Below are positions 45,592 to 57,707 of a DNA stretch of 64,000 nucleotides, one piece after another. Numbering within the stretch: position 1 is the first letter of the stretch; the number at the start of each line of letters is the position of its first letter. The notes below the pieces were generated by a model. It ran no database searches and was not told the origin of the DNA. It saw only the letters and a list, made by a program, of their open reading frames with translations. The stretch is from assembly GCA_021399445.1 (NCBI GenBank), contig JAJTUQ010000005.1, positions 3,534,001-3,598,000 on the forward strand. The letters are read 5' to 3'. The translations under genes and the position numbers were made by a program. The stretch comes from Xylogone sp. PMI_703 (Eukaryota; Ascomycota; Leotiomycetes).

Positions 45592-48102
45592 ATGTCTACT
45601 GGACCCATCCCCAAGCTCTTGCTCAGCCGACGTTCTCTTCCTCTTTCATCTCCGTCTTCTCCCATTGTCTTACTGCGACGTGCCTCTGCTGGTGTAGCAC
45701 ACGCCATGGCATCCTATCACACTATATACAGCTCCGCCTCCACTTCTTCGAATTCAGAGATTGCCACTCCTCGTTCTTCCTCTCCATCCCACTCCCACTC
45801 TAGCCGCTCAAGTCTTACGAGCAAGCGCATGTCAATCAGTAGCCAACGGCGCATGACAGAACAGAATCCCTTAGGTGCTATCGATATCAACGCCATTGAA
45901 AAACAGTTAAGAATGACTGCCTTGGACGGGTTGAGAGGTTACCACCAGGACCACTACGGTGTTGTCAAACAAACCCGTGAGAACATGAAGATTGAGAAGG
46001 AGATGGCAACCGGATACCAAGTCATACGTGAGCCTGCATGGAATCGAGGTATGTGCTTGCGTCCGTGTGGTTCTAAGAGTGTTGCTTGCCTATACTAAAC
46101 TTTGTATCATGGTTACAGGTACCTCCTTCGCCCCCGAAGAGCGGATCGAGAAGAATCTCACAGGTCTCCTCCCACATGCCCTCGAGTCGCTCGAGACACA
46201 ATGCCAGCGTGCTTTGCGCATGCTCTCCACCCGCACCTCACCCATTGACAAATATCTCTACCTCTCTTCTCTCAAATCCTCCAATATCGACCTATTCTAC
46301 CGTCTATTGATTGACAATGCCAAGGAGATGATGCCTTTGGTCTACACACCAACAATTGGAGATGTCTGTCTCCAATACTCCACTCTTTACACACGCCCTG
46401 AGGCGTTGTACATTTCCATCAAGCAGAGGAAGTCAATTTCCACAATCCTGAGGAATTGGCCATACCCTGACCCCAGCATCTGTGTGGTGACAGACGGGTC
46501 TAGAATTCTGGGTTTGGGTGATTTGGGAGTGAATGGAGTGGGCATTCCGGTAAGTCTCTTTTATTGACTCATATCTTCCCCCCTCAAACATTTTTCTGGT
46601 GGTGTTTCTTGGCTCTCCACTTCCCGTCTTTCTCCGCATTGTACTACGCAAGTTGCAAGCATGTGCATGTGCATATGCAAGAGCTCCTCTCCGAGATATC
46701 TCCATTCCCGCCAAAGGCTCTCAGCTACCAAAGCATCATACCTCTCCTTCAACCAAAGTCACCCGATTGATGCAATTGACTCAATCTACTGTGCCTCTAT
46801 GACCTGGAAATGACGATGGCTAACTCTTCTACCCCGCATAGATCGGAAAGCTTGCTCTCTATACAGCCGCAGCTGGTATTCCACCCGAAAAGACCCTGCC
46901 CATTGTGCTCGACATGGGCACTGCGAATGAGTCAAACCTCCAGGACCCTCTCTACCTCGGCCTGCGCTCTAAGCGCCCCAGCCCACATGTGGCCCAGGAG
47001 TTCATGGATGAGTTCATGACTGCCGTCCGGGAGGTTTATCCCAACATGCTCGTGCAATTCGAGGACTTCGAGACTGAGAAGGCTTTCAAGTTCTTGGCAC
47101 GATACAGGGATTACAAGGTCTTCAACGATGATATTCAGGGAACCGGTGCAGTCGTCCTTGCTGGGTATGCCTTCCTTCATTTGCTGATACCGGCAGGACC
47201 ATGCATGATGCTAACTCTTGTTCTCTAGTTACATGGGCGCTGTAAACCTTTCCGGGGTACCACTTGAGGAGCAACGCTTGGTCTTCATGGGCGCCGGCTC
47301 AGCTGGTGTCGGTGTTGCCAAGCAGGTCATGGAGTACTATACTTCCAAGGGCATGACCGAAAAGGATGCCCGTGACAAGTTCTATTTGGTTGACACCAAA
47401 GGTCTGGTAACGGCAGACCGTGGAGACAACCTTGCTGAACACAAGAAGTTCTTTGCCCGAACTGACAACCATGGCCATCAGTTCACCACTCTTGAGGAAG
47501 TCATTGAGTACGTCAAGCCATCGGCATTGATCGGCTTGACTGCTACCTTTGGTGTTTTCACTGAAGGTGTTGTGCGAGCTTTGAAGGCCAGTGTTGATGC
47601 AGGCGGTCTAAACCGCCGCCCTATTCTCTTCCCTCTTAGCAATCCCCTCACCAAGGCTGAATGTACCTTTGAACAAGCAATCCAATGGACCGATGGCACT
47701 GCGATCTTTGCTTCGGGCTCCCCATTCAGTGCCTACACTGTCAAGACCTCAGAGGGAACAACCACCTACCACCCTAACCAAGGCAACAACGTTTATGTTT
47801 TCCCTGGCCTTGGTTTGGGTGCTATTCTCGCAAATGCTACCAAGGTCACCGATCACATGGTCTACACCTCAGCTGCTGCTCTTGCGGGAAGTTTGAACCG
47901 CGAGGAACTCCAGCTGGGTTTGATCTACCCACGCATCGAGCGTGTGAGAGACGCCAGTGTGATCGTAGCCAGGGAAGTCATGAAGGCAGCAAGACGCGAG
48001 GGTGTCAGCTGTCTCGATGAGGAGCAGTGGATGCAATGGGAGGAGTGGGGAGATGTTGCGCTGGACAAGTGGATCCGTGAAAAGATCTATGATCCGAGGT
48101 AA
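45592..48102 (+). CDS. MAE1: NAD-type malic enzyme, probably mitochondrial
   Basis: Oxidatively decarboxylates malate to pyruvate. Four exons: 45592-46048, 46119-46549, 46842-47164 and 47229-48102, totalling 2,085 nt (694 residues). An in-frame ATG at 45580 would add four residues. The N-terminus (LLLSRRSLPL.., IVLLRRASA) is rich in Arg and Ser with almost no acidic residues, a mitochondrial presequence. An internal ATG at residue 39 could give a shorter form. Malic enzyme signatures follow: VYTPTIGDVC, VVTDGSRILGLGDLG, the metal/substrate site FNDDIQGTG, the NAD-binding GAGSAGVGVA and a C-terminal GLGLGAI block. No residue appears missing. NAD versus NADP preference is assigned by family resemblance only. 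Confidence 0.95.
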
Positions 48103-51100
48103 ATTCGCTGTTACATGTGGTGATGCAGCGTCACATGAAGAAGCTAGTTAATGTGTGTGAATGTATACATGACAATGGGTACTGGGACTTTCCTTTTTCT
48201 TCTCGGGAGAAATCGGAAGGGAAAAAATAGGAGGGAAAGTCTTGATACCAGTTTGGTTTTATTGTTCTCTTTTTTCTACTTCGTTAGAACCACGGGACTG
48301 GGCCTTTTGAGCGTTGAGCGTACTTGGATCATTTTGATGACTATTTAGTAAATAGATTTCAGCTTTATTACTTTAGGTAATGAGATCAGGATTATCTTTA
48401 CATATCATATTTGCCGATTTGGATTGATGTTGAATCTAGAAAGCTCATTCTTTCCTATGTTTAGAATAGGGTCTTCGGCCAAGTTAAGTACCCTCTATTC
48501 TGGCCTAGTTTTCATTTAGCCATAGTTTACGCGCTCACAACTCGACTCCTTCTCCTTTCCTTAACCATGTCCAAAGCATGGAGCGACATCATTTGAGGTT
48601 CTCAGCAGCTACACCGGTCCCACAACTTAATCATCAACCTCACACTTCGCTGCGAAATCTCTTACTCTCTTTTATTATATCCTCTACATATCCTCTCCCG
48701 AAGCCTTCTTACATTGTGATATTGACTTCCTCTGGTGATTATATTCCCTCTTCGTCTTGCATAACCTTTCTATTCCAAATTCATACTCCAATCTATCAGT
48801 AATTAATTAGTTGACATCAAACTAGAACTAGGATACTGAATGTGCTACTATGCTAGACTATAGTGGGTGTGTGTGCCTTTTGCTCGAGCTCCTGGGTTGG
48901 AAACTTTTGTACAAGGAAATTACGTTAATACTGGGGTTTTCGGTATCTATTCGCCTCCTTCACTTATACATACAATCTGTGGTTGTTTATGGATGTCTAA
49001 ACCTATATTAAGTTGATGCTAGATATTGGCTTGCTTTACTTTGCTGCTTTCGCGTCATCTTTTTATTCCTGAGATTTGAGAGTACAATAGGAATTTTCTT
49101 CTGGTGCGAGGTATTGCATGGTGCTTGAAGATGTCTCCTTTTTTAATTCAGCCCTAGGTTTCCCCCTTATTCAAATATAGTCCTCCATCTCAGTCCAATT
49201 CTTCTTACTGCGTATATATATGTACCTAGGTTTGGTTTGCTCAGTTTGACTTCACTGCGACTAATATTGGAATATTCCATTCAAGTGATCTATTAAGGGC
49301 ATTGGTAACTGTATGTTATTATTTATATATATGGTCGATGTACGCTTTCCCCTCTCTTATTTGTTCTGGCTGTTCATGCAGATGCGGCGTTAGGCTAACG
49401 CTATTCTCTTGAGTTGACAATCAACTTTATATCACTTCAAATACTTGCCTACATAGATAATTTCTTTTAGAAAATTTGAAATTCCGAGCTGATACTTAAA
49501 ACTATTGGTCTTCTGGTGAGTGGGATACAGAATAACTATTGTCAAGAGAAGTGACTGTCAGATACATGCCTATTTTAATCTATAGTGGAAACTAACTTTG
49601 TAAGGAGATGGCTATGGAAGCCGATGGTAACCTGCAGGCAAGTGTTAGTCCATCCTTCTAGCAGGATATATCTAAAGGACTGCATTATAACTGGGCCTTT
49701 TTGCCCATCGTGCAGAATTGCATGGTGCCTAGAGTGGAGATGATGACGACGGCTGAAGTGGAAAAATTTCTGACGTAGGCATCGACATTTCTTTCTCGGT
49801 CCTTTTGCAACAGTCTCATGTGGATTCCTACTCCAGTTCGGGAAGGTGAATGAACGAGTTGGGTGTATGGAATGGCGCAAGATGTGAGGTACGAAGAGCT
49901 GCTCATTGTACGTGACGATATCGGATGGATGAGGCATACCATTTGGAATTTTGGAGTACTGAGCCTTCAGCATAGTCGGTAACATTCTGGTGAGCCTGGA
50001 GTCTGGATCGATGAGTTGGCCATTGTATTCGCAAAAGCAAAGCGTAGTGAAGCTCGTCCGATGAGATGCAGTCTGCTGAGTTCCGCGTCGTTATGTATTC
50101 TCAATCTCATTTGCTAGGATTTATGTAGTGGTCTATTAGTGCCAACCTACCTGTGCGGCCATACAATACTTTTGCTTCTGAGATTCCCCTCTCTTTTACC
50201 AAATTTGTACACTCAGGCTGGCCTGGCTTTGCTTGGCTTGACTTGGCTAAAGTCTAGCATAGGAGTGACTTTTCCTCTGCCGATGTTTCCGGATGTCGAT
50301 ACTTTATTTCCGATCCAACAAACGGATGAAAGAGAAAGGAACTATAATTCTGGACGTGTGTTCTTCCCTGATGACCATTCCCACACACGATAGATGGGGA
50401 TTTGTATGGATGGATGAGACTGGAGTACTGGAAATCAGGAGTCAAATCAGTTTTTGGCTCCCCACCTCTAGTGTCTCCTCTCGGAGCAGGCATCCATTTT
50501 ATCGCTGCTCATTTTGGGTCGAATCGGGTGGGATGGATGTATCGAGAGAATGGAGCACCGTAAAGGAGCCCTTCACTTGACTGTAAAGAAGAAGATTGAT
50601 GAATAGCATACCGTAGTTTAATTTTGAAAGTAGACAATGGTGGTCGTAGTTGCCAGCACACTGTATGGGCGATGTAAGGATTCGCGACTGATCAACAAGC
50701 TACGGTACCAGAGATGTATCGCCAAAGAACAAGAGCACCCAACCTATTGACTTTGGCGCAAGCAATTGCAGGCCTATCAGGACGGTACTGTCATACTGTC
50801 GCAGATAATTGCGGCATGGCATTGTTCATTCTCAGCGAGGGTTACACTCGCCATCCCCGAAAGAATACTAGGAGAATTCCCATGTCAATTCCTCTAGGCT
50901 TCCAGAACTACACCCCAGTACCCATTGGAAGGCTAATATGGCACAAATTGGCATAAGGAAACACACCGTAGAGCTTGTGAAAGCTTGCTTGACCACGTAC
51001 AACCACATCAAATGGTCACTAGAACTCGTCAGCTATTGCACTTGCTTAAACTCAAAGCATGATCAGAGCAAAGATTCACATAAACAGGTCTAGGCTGCTG

Positions 51101-52161
51101 CTGCTTGGAAGTACATTGTGTCAATATACTAGGTATCGAAAAGCTCCACTGCTGACGACTGAGCTTGTCGTACGGAGGTATCTCGTATGACATCCGACGA
51201 TGGTTGTTGCTCCATATCTTGCACGTGACTGTATACTGATTTCCCGGCTGCCTGGAAACGACAGTGAAAGTACGAGGGGGAACACTGCAGCCAATCAGCA
51301 GCTTGGTAACGCGCGCCTGGCAAAGAAGAGACAAGGGGCGCTTCGAGGCTAGCCGCCTATCCCATCTCGCCCTTCAGCCGGATGAGGCATCCAGGCACAA
51401 AGGGTGCATAGCGCATCTAGGCAACTACATTTCGACCCTCGACGATCAACCACCATCCAGCATCCATCCACGCCCAGTCCACTCCATCGTGGTCTTTTTC
51501 CTACTCACTTTACCCTTTTGCTTCCTCTCCAAGCCAAGACGGTCTGTGTTCGGGGCGTGTAGGCATCCAGATACTGCAGAGATTGGGCCGGCTGGATCAT
51601 TGCTGTTGTGGTTGGCTGGCGAGGCTGCACTAGCTGACTTGCGTGGTACTCGTTGCTGGTTGAAGGCTCCACCATTTTCTCCCAAAATCGATTGCCTAAG
51701 TTTCATTTCCGCTGCCATATTCGATTCACGCCTGCCTGGAGACGGCGAGTTGAGAGACGGTCAAGGTCAGCCAGTGCCGACTGCGAATTCGAGTTTGGGT
51801 GTGTACGTGCGCAGTTGCTGCTGCAGGCGGAAACTATTTGCTCTGGGTGAACGCTTTATATTTCTTCGAGGGTAGGGCGGCATCCTCCTGTTCTTTAGTT
51901 TCTGCACTTTTCCCGTGCCATCTGCGTCCGATCCTGCTTTGGGATTTCCTTTTTCATCTTTCCTCTTTTGGCTTTCGGATTCGGACTTTGGCGTGAGACT
52001 CGGTATGCGCCTGTGGTAACACTTCCTGGACGATCTGCTCATATCCTCTTCAACTCATCTGCTCACCCTGTGGGCTTCTATCTTCCTTCCCTCTCTCCCT
52101 GCTCTCATATTTTCTTCCTGGCTTCCTCGCCTGAGGACGTCCAGCAACTTCTCCCTCCATC
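48103..52161. other. Four-kilobase intergenic region
   Basis: Contains the malic enzyme 3' end and a long upstream region of the HeLo-like/pseudokinase/protease gene. An uninterrupted plus-strand frame at 51264-51875 has no recognisable features and may be leader sequence. No gene is supported. Confidence 0.4.
52078..52161 (+). promoter_or_regulatory. Pyrimidine-rich leader before a start codon
   Basis: A strongly C/T-rich stretch (for example CTTCCTTCCCTCTCTCCCTG near 52083) ends at the ATG at 52162. CT-rich tracts of this kind are common near transcription starts of filamentous-fungal genes. Confidence 0.4.
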
Positions 52162-55100
52162 ATGGAGTCTCTCCTTGGTTATACGCTGCCTTTTCAGCGT
52201 CGGCTCACCAAAATGTATACCGACACTAAGTCATCATATGACTTCGTCAAGGAACCAGTCTCCACTATTACTGAAGACCCGGAGTTGCTATCTTTACATC
52301 GCAAACTTCGCATCCAGAAAGACAGGCTCGTTTCGTGGGGTCTCGAATGGTCCGACTCCAGCACGCAGTCGCCTGATATTGACGAGTCCATCTCCAAGGC
52401 TGGTTTGAGCGAGCTGGTCGGTAGCGTCATGACTACTATTAAAGAGGTGTTGGCAGAAGCAGAACCTCTTTGGCAAAGTAGTAAGCGTGTGAGCGGTAGT
52501 GACGAGAAGGGCGCCTCAGCTGGTACCGGAGAGAAGGCACCTTTGATTAGTTGGGATAAATCACGCTTCCAGGATCTTGTGAGGGATTTGACTATGAGTA
52601 TCGATACATTATATGACCTGTCACGCACCAGACAGTCAGCCCGAAGAAAAGGTGCATTAAAGAGTGAGGCTGCGGCTAGTGGACAGCTAAAAAGCCCCGC
52701 AATGTTGGAAGAGCGGCTCTTCGAATCGACAAGGATGCAGACACCTCGACAGATTGATCCAAACACCATTATCTGGCCGAAGGATCTTAAATCAGTGTCT
52801 GGCTCTCATCTGCAACAGACTGGCTCACACCGGGAGATTGTGTTTATGAAGAGGCCGGTAGTGGGGAGAGGGGAGAGGAGAGGTTCTTCTGCACCAATTG
52901 TGCCCGTTCTCTTAGAACGGGCCCCATACGATCCTATATACTCAATAACTGGAATTGCTCCTTCTATGACCAGGTTTGAACGACTCTTTTCTGCACTCTC
53001 ACAGGCTTTCATTTCCTCAGATCGTACCTTATCTGGCCTCCTCCCCTTGATCGGCTACTTTGAGGAACCTGAGGAATCCCGCTTCTCTCTCCTATTTTCT
53101 CTCCCTACAAATTTTGGACCAGTTGATATCGAGAGTCCTTCTATACCTACAATCACGACGCTAGGTAGCTTACTTACTCATCGTGGTTATGAACCTCCTC
53201 TTGAGATCAAATTTAGACTCTCTTATAATGTTGCTAATGCTGTCTTCGATCTCCATGCTAAGGGGGTTGTACATGGCGATGTTAACTCGTCGAATATCCT
53301 TTTTCTTGATCAATCACCATCCAAATCAAGCGTCGATATTACTCAAGTCAATATTCGGAGGTCCTACCTCTCCTCTTTCGATCTCTTTTCCGACAGTGCG
53401 ACTCAGGACACAGAATCCACAGTTGAAAAACCGCTCTATAGACACCCTCTCGATCCCCGAAACACTCGATATACGCACTTTACGTCTGATTCCAAGTCGC
53501 TAGACCTCTATAGTCTGGCAATTATTCTACTGGAAATTGGCTTCTGGGCTCCATTAAGGGAAATTTTCCCGGGTATGCCCACCATCCCTGAGAATACATC
53601 TTCATTGTTCCAACAGCTCGCATTAAGATGCGGCTCTCTTTACTCTAAAGCTGTTCAGGCTTGTTGGCATGCACCTGAGGATGAACTGTCAGCGAAAGCT
53701 AGGCCTGATGTCATGCACCAGAAGATCTTTTCACGTGTTTCCAGAGCTCTTGATACTTGCTGTGCTCTGGATGATATTTCCGAGGAAGAGCAGGGTGAAC
53801 ATAAAGATATCATGGTACCTTCCCCAGTTTCCGCACCTGTTAGACCTTTAAGTGAAGAGAAATTGCCAATCGTAACGTCATCCCTGCCGAGGACCCAGCT
53901 CAAAGACGAGAGACGTGTAGATACCTTGGAGAGAAAAGATATATCCGGTATGCACCAATTTACATTTGAATATGTATATCATCGAAATTCGCTAACATAC
54001 TTTAGCATCTATCCCGCCTCCTAGCAAGGCACTCCAACAACCTGCATCTCGACCTAAGCTTCGCACTTTCCCTAGCATCAGAATAGGCCAGGAACATCTC
54101 AACTATTGGCACAGTTATCTAATGCCACAGATTAACCACGTTTTGGGCGGATTCTACAAGCGCCATCCCGAATCTGTAGAGATTAGCCTTGAAAGCATTG
54201 GCGAGACGGCAATGCAAGCAAGACCTACCATACTAGTCATATGTACTAGTGTGAATAAAGTTCGCAGCATCCTAAAGAAATCTCTGGTATATGACAAGGC
54301 AACGTATGGGCTTAAGGTATGCCGTGGGAAGGTTGTCAGAAGCAGGAAACAAAGTACAAAGAGATCAGTGGCGCATGAGTCTTACGGAGAGCTTGGAGAA
54401 ATGAAGGCACTAAATCCAGATCATCAAATGCGTCCACTGAACGGTGCATCAATTGGAGCCTATGTTAATGACAAACACCTGCCACCAGTTTCGTTCGGAG
54501 GCTTAATTGAAGTCGATGGTCAGCCATATGGTATGACAGTCCACCATCTTCTCGACGACCCAGACGAGGGTGATGAAGAGGAACTCGAGCCACAGCCATT
54601 GATCCATCGTTCCAGTGCATCTCGCACACAACATACCGATCTAATGCCTGATCTAAATCCATCTGACTCTTCCGCATACAGTGACTCAGACGATTACCAT
54701 TTTGAGTTCTCAGACTATGACTCCGACGATGCAACCTCAGAAGTTGAGAGTTCAATATCGGAGGAAGATTTCTCAGTATTTGGCGATGATAACGAGAGTT
54801 TTCTTTACCATTCTCATGAACCAGGTGATATCCCTGGCGTTCCACCCGGATTCGGAGAAGAATACATTATAACCCAGCCAGCAATCGATGACGTGGACCC
54901 TAATTTCTACGCTAGTGATGAAACAAAGGATGAGGAACACCTCGACTGCTTTACATTAGGAGAAATTTATGCAACTAGTGGAATTCGGAGACGAGCAGAC
55001 TCTTCGGGCCTCTTGCATGAGATAGATTGGGCTCTTTTCCGGTTCAACGATGATCGGCTGCCCGAGAGGAATGAAATTAAAAATGGGAGCCGATTCTGTA

Positions 55101-55735
55101 AAACCAAAGCACCATACCCTCTTGCCGTAGCCCCGATTGAAGACCTTCCTGATATGCCCGTGCATTGCATGGCTCGCACGTCTGGTCTTCAGTCCGGCCG
55201 CATCCTCCCCGCAATGGTAACGGTTAAAATATATGGCCGGCAAACCCCTAGCGTGAGTTTCCAGGTTGCTGGTAGACTCGGTGTTCCTGGTGACAGTGGA
55301 GCTTGGGTAGTGGATAATGAATCAGGTAGGGCAGCAGGTCATGTTCTTGCTTGGAGTGCGCGGAAGAAAGTAGCCTATATCTGTCCCATGGAAGTTCTGT
55401 TGAAGGACATCGGTGAAAGCGTCGGGGCCGACATGGTCGGCTTCCCCGGTGGAGACCCAGTTTGGGTTGCAGAAGAGAAGGAAAAAAGCGGGAAGAGAGT
55501 ATCGTCCACATTTGCATCCTCTTCTCATCCTGGCTCCCACCCCCATGGCGGGAGCGGTGATGCCGGAGGTGCCACGTCTATCCCACACATACTCTCCGCA
55601 TCAGCAACCATACCCGAATCACTTCCAGCGGCAGCTGCTTGCAATGTCCCTTATGTATTAGGTGGTAACTCGGGCGATTTAGTTGGGTCCATGGACCGAC
55701 TACAGTTGAGTGAGGGGTTATTCTCACAGGGATAG
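52162..55735 (+). CDS. HeLo-like / pseudokinase / trypsin-like protease fusion
   Basis: Two exons, 52162-53947 and 54006-55735, with a 58-bp intron; 1,171 residues. Residues 1-160 are helical, with SLHRKLRIQKDRLVSWG (44-60), resembling the HeLo-type domain of fungal incompatibility proteins. Residues about 225-555 look like a kinase: a possible beta-3 Lys (230), LHAKGVVHGDVNSSNIL (364-380) as catalytic loop and DLYSLAIILLEIG (448-460) as helix F. However, no glycine loop is seen and the DFG position reads SSFDLF, so it is probably a pseudokinase. After a linker, residues about 635-1075 form a trypsin-like domain. Candidate His is 775 or 776 in TVHHLLD, Asp 936 in IDWALF, and Ser 1026 in GVPGDSGAW. 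A long acidic Ser/Asp/Glu-rich insertion separates His from Asp. No signal peptide, so it acts inside the cell. A role in fungal non-self recognition or cell death is inference. Confidence 0.8.
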
Positions 55736-57707
55736 CGAAAGATTTCCATATTTTATTCTTTTTTGGTTGGTGTATTTCCCACACTCTTGGAGAGAGTGGA
55801 CTCGCAGATCTATTGTTCGTATATATGCAGATGATACCAGGATAAGGCAATGCTTTTGTTTTCTTTTGACTTACTAATACCTTATGCTACCATGTTCTAA
55901 CTACTCATCACTTTCTGCGCAATATATGCACATAGCCGACAACTGCCGACCGTTACAGCGATTTAATGTGAAAGCACAGCTTTAAGCATGGATTTTGAGG
56001 GTAGGTAGGACTTCACCGGCTGAATATTCAACCAGGATGTATGCACCCTATCTTGTTACCTACATGCAGAATCTCGGCATATATCCCCAATGCTGTAATG
56101 GTAATCAATACTGATCAACGAATTTTTCCGGGCTGGTTTGGCCTCCCTACACCGTCTCCTAATTCACTCGTTTCCCCTGAACGGGCATCGGTGCAGCCCG
56201 ACAGAGATCAATGTTGCTGTGTGGTTCCGTCCCTAATCTTACCTGACGATTCGCTGTGCTCCGTTCTGGCGTATGTGTATCTGACTATTGTCCGCTCTAA
56301 GGCTAGGTAAAGGATCTTTTTTTTTTTCTTTCTACCTTTCTTTCTACTTCCACCTTGACCTTGCATTCGTTTTTCTGGGCTATTTTGAGTCACGTCATAG
56401 AGTTTCTGCTATTTTAACTTTTATGACAGGTCAGATAAGCAGCACGGACGCATGACTGGGCTTAGACAATGGCACAGAGAGTAATCAGGGCCATTCTTAC
56501 GTATGCTCGGTTTTTACGAGTTTATACCCGAGGTGGCTTTTCTTTTCATACTTCGTGGAATACTGTCGGAAAAAGTTGCATACTCTGAGCTCCAAATCAG
56601 GAGGTGACAAAGGTGTGGACCTGGCCAGCCTTAAACGCCTGTGACTTTACGTACCAAGGGCGTATACCGGCCGTCTTTTCCTTCAGATTAATTGTTCCGA
56701 CTCTCTGCCCTTGTCTCCGCCTTTTGTTTCCCCGTCTTCTTCGGCTGCCTTGTCCTGGTTAAGTGGGTAGCTACAGGGTCAGCTTTGTCTGTCCAGTAGC
56801 ACTGTACTTATGACGACCCAGTTGTAGGCTAACTAAAAAAACGGGGAAATTATCTTGAAGCAGCAGAAGTCCAGAATAGGTCAATTAATGCTGTATAGCT
56901 AGTAAGTTAGCCACGGTGGCAACATCATAACGGAAAGTGGTTGGGACACTTTCCCGGCTGACTACACAGTACAGATGTTGGTATGGAACCCACGGCTATC
57001 ACTTTATAGCCCCCGTCCCCATGTCACAGCAATAGCGAAATTCTGCTTACTGTATTAATGAAACATAGTCGATGTAGCTATGAACTATCCTTGTACTATA
57101 CCTCGTGCTTACTTACGTACCTCATAGGGCGGTAACTTACAAGGGAGTTCGCAGGTTTATGGCATTACAATATACCGGAGCCAAGGATACAGGGCCACAA
57201 GGGGTGCTCTTGGGGATGCAGCCCCTGGAATCAAAACCAATAGCAAGGGGTGTTATACGGCAGAGGGGCCAAATAAGATGTTTGCTCATCTTTCCTTCCT
57301 TTTCTTCTCTTAGTAATTCTGCTTCTTGCTCTTCCTATGTCCTTCTATTGGTTCCCTGGGTGGGAATATCTACCTAGAAACCAATAACTGTAATGCCGCT
57401 TTGCCGTGCGGTGCAAAGGTACGGAAAGAATATAGCGCGATCTCATTCCTTCCTCTTCCTTACAACTAATCCGATCCTCTTCGTAAGTCAACCAGCATAT
57501 ACTCAAGTAAGTAATTGAGCCGAGATGGATACCCTTTCTTTCTTTCTTTCTCTCCCTTTCAAGTGGTCCTTAATCCTGGATCCCTTCCCTCTACCCCCTC
57601 TCAAAACAATTAAAAGCACAGAAGCGAAACTCCACATTGTTTATCCCATAATGCATTGGGGGTATAATCCTTGGGATATAGTACGATGAGCGTAAATTGA
57701 CCTTGCG
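55736..57707. other. Intergenic region between convergent genes
   Basis: About 2 kb between the fusion gene and arginyl-tRNA synthetase. It contains pyrimidine runs (56319-56350 and a TTTC repeat at about 57535-57550). No gene is supported. Confidence 0.45.

Noticed and set aside
49575..49985. 136-codon minus-strand frame in the malic enzyme 3' region
   Set aside because: An overlapping frame on the same strand is equally long, and neither shows recognisable motifs.
51264..51875. 203-codon plus-strand frame upstream of the protease fusion gene
   Set aside because: Composition and content are not protein-like; it more likely lies in the leader or promoter. It is not in a position to be spliced to the fusion gene with clear sites.
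57530..57560. TTTC microsatellite considered as a functional element
   Set aside because: A short simple repeat in a 3' intergenic region; nothing suggests function.
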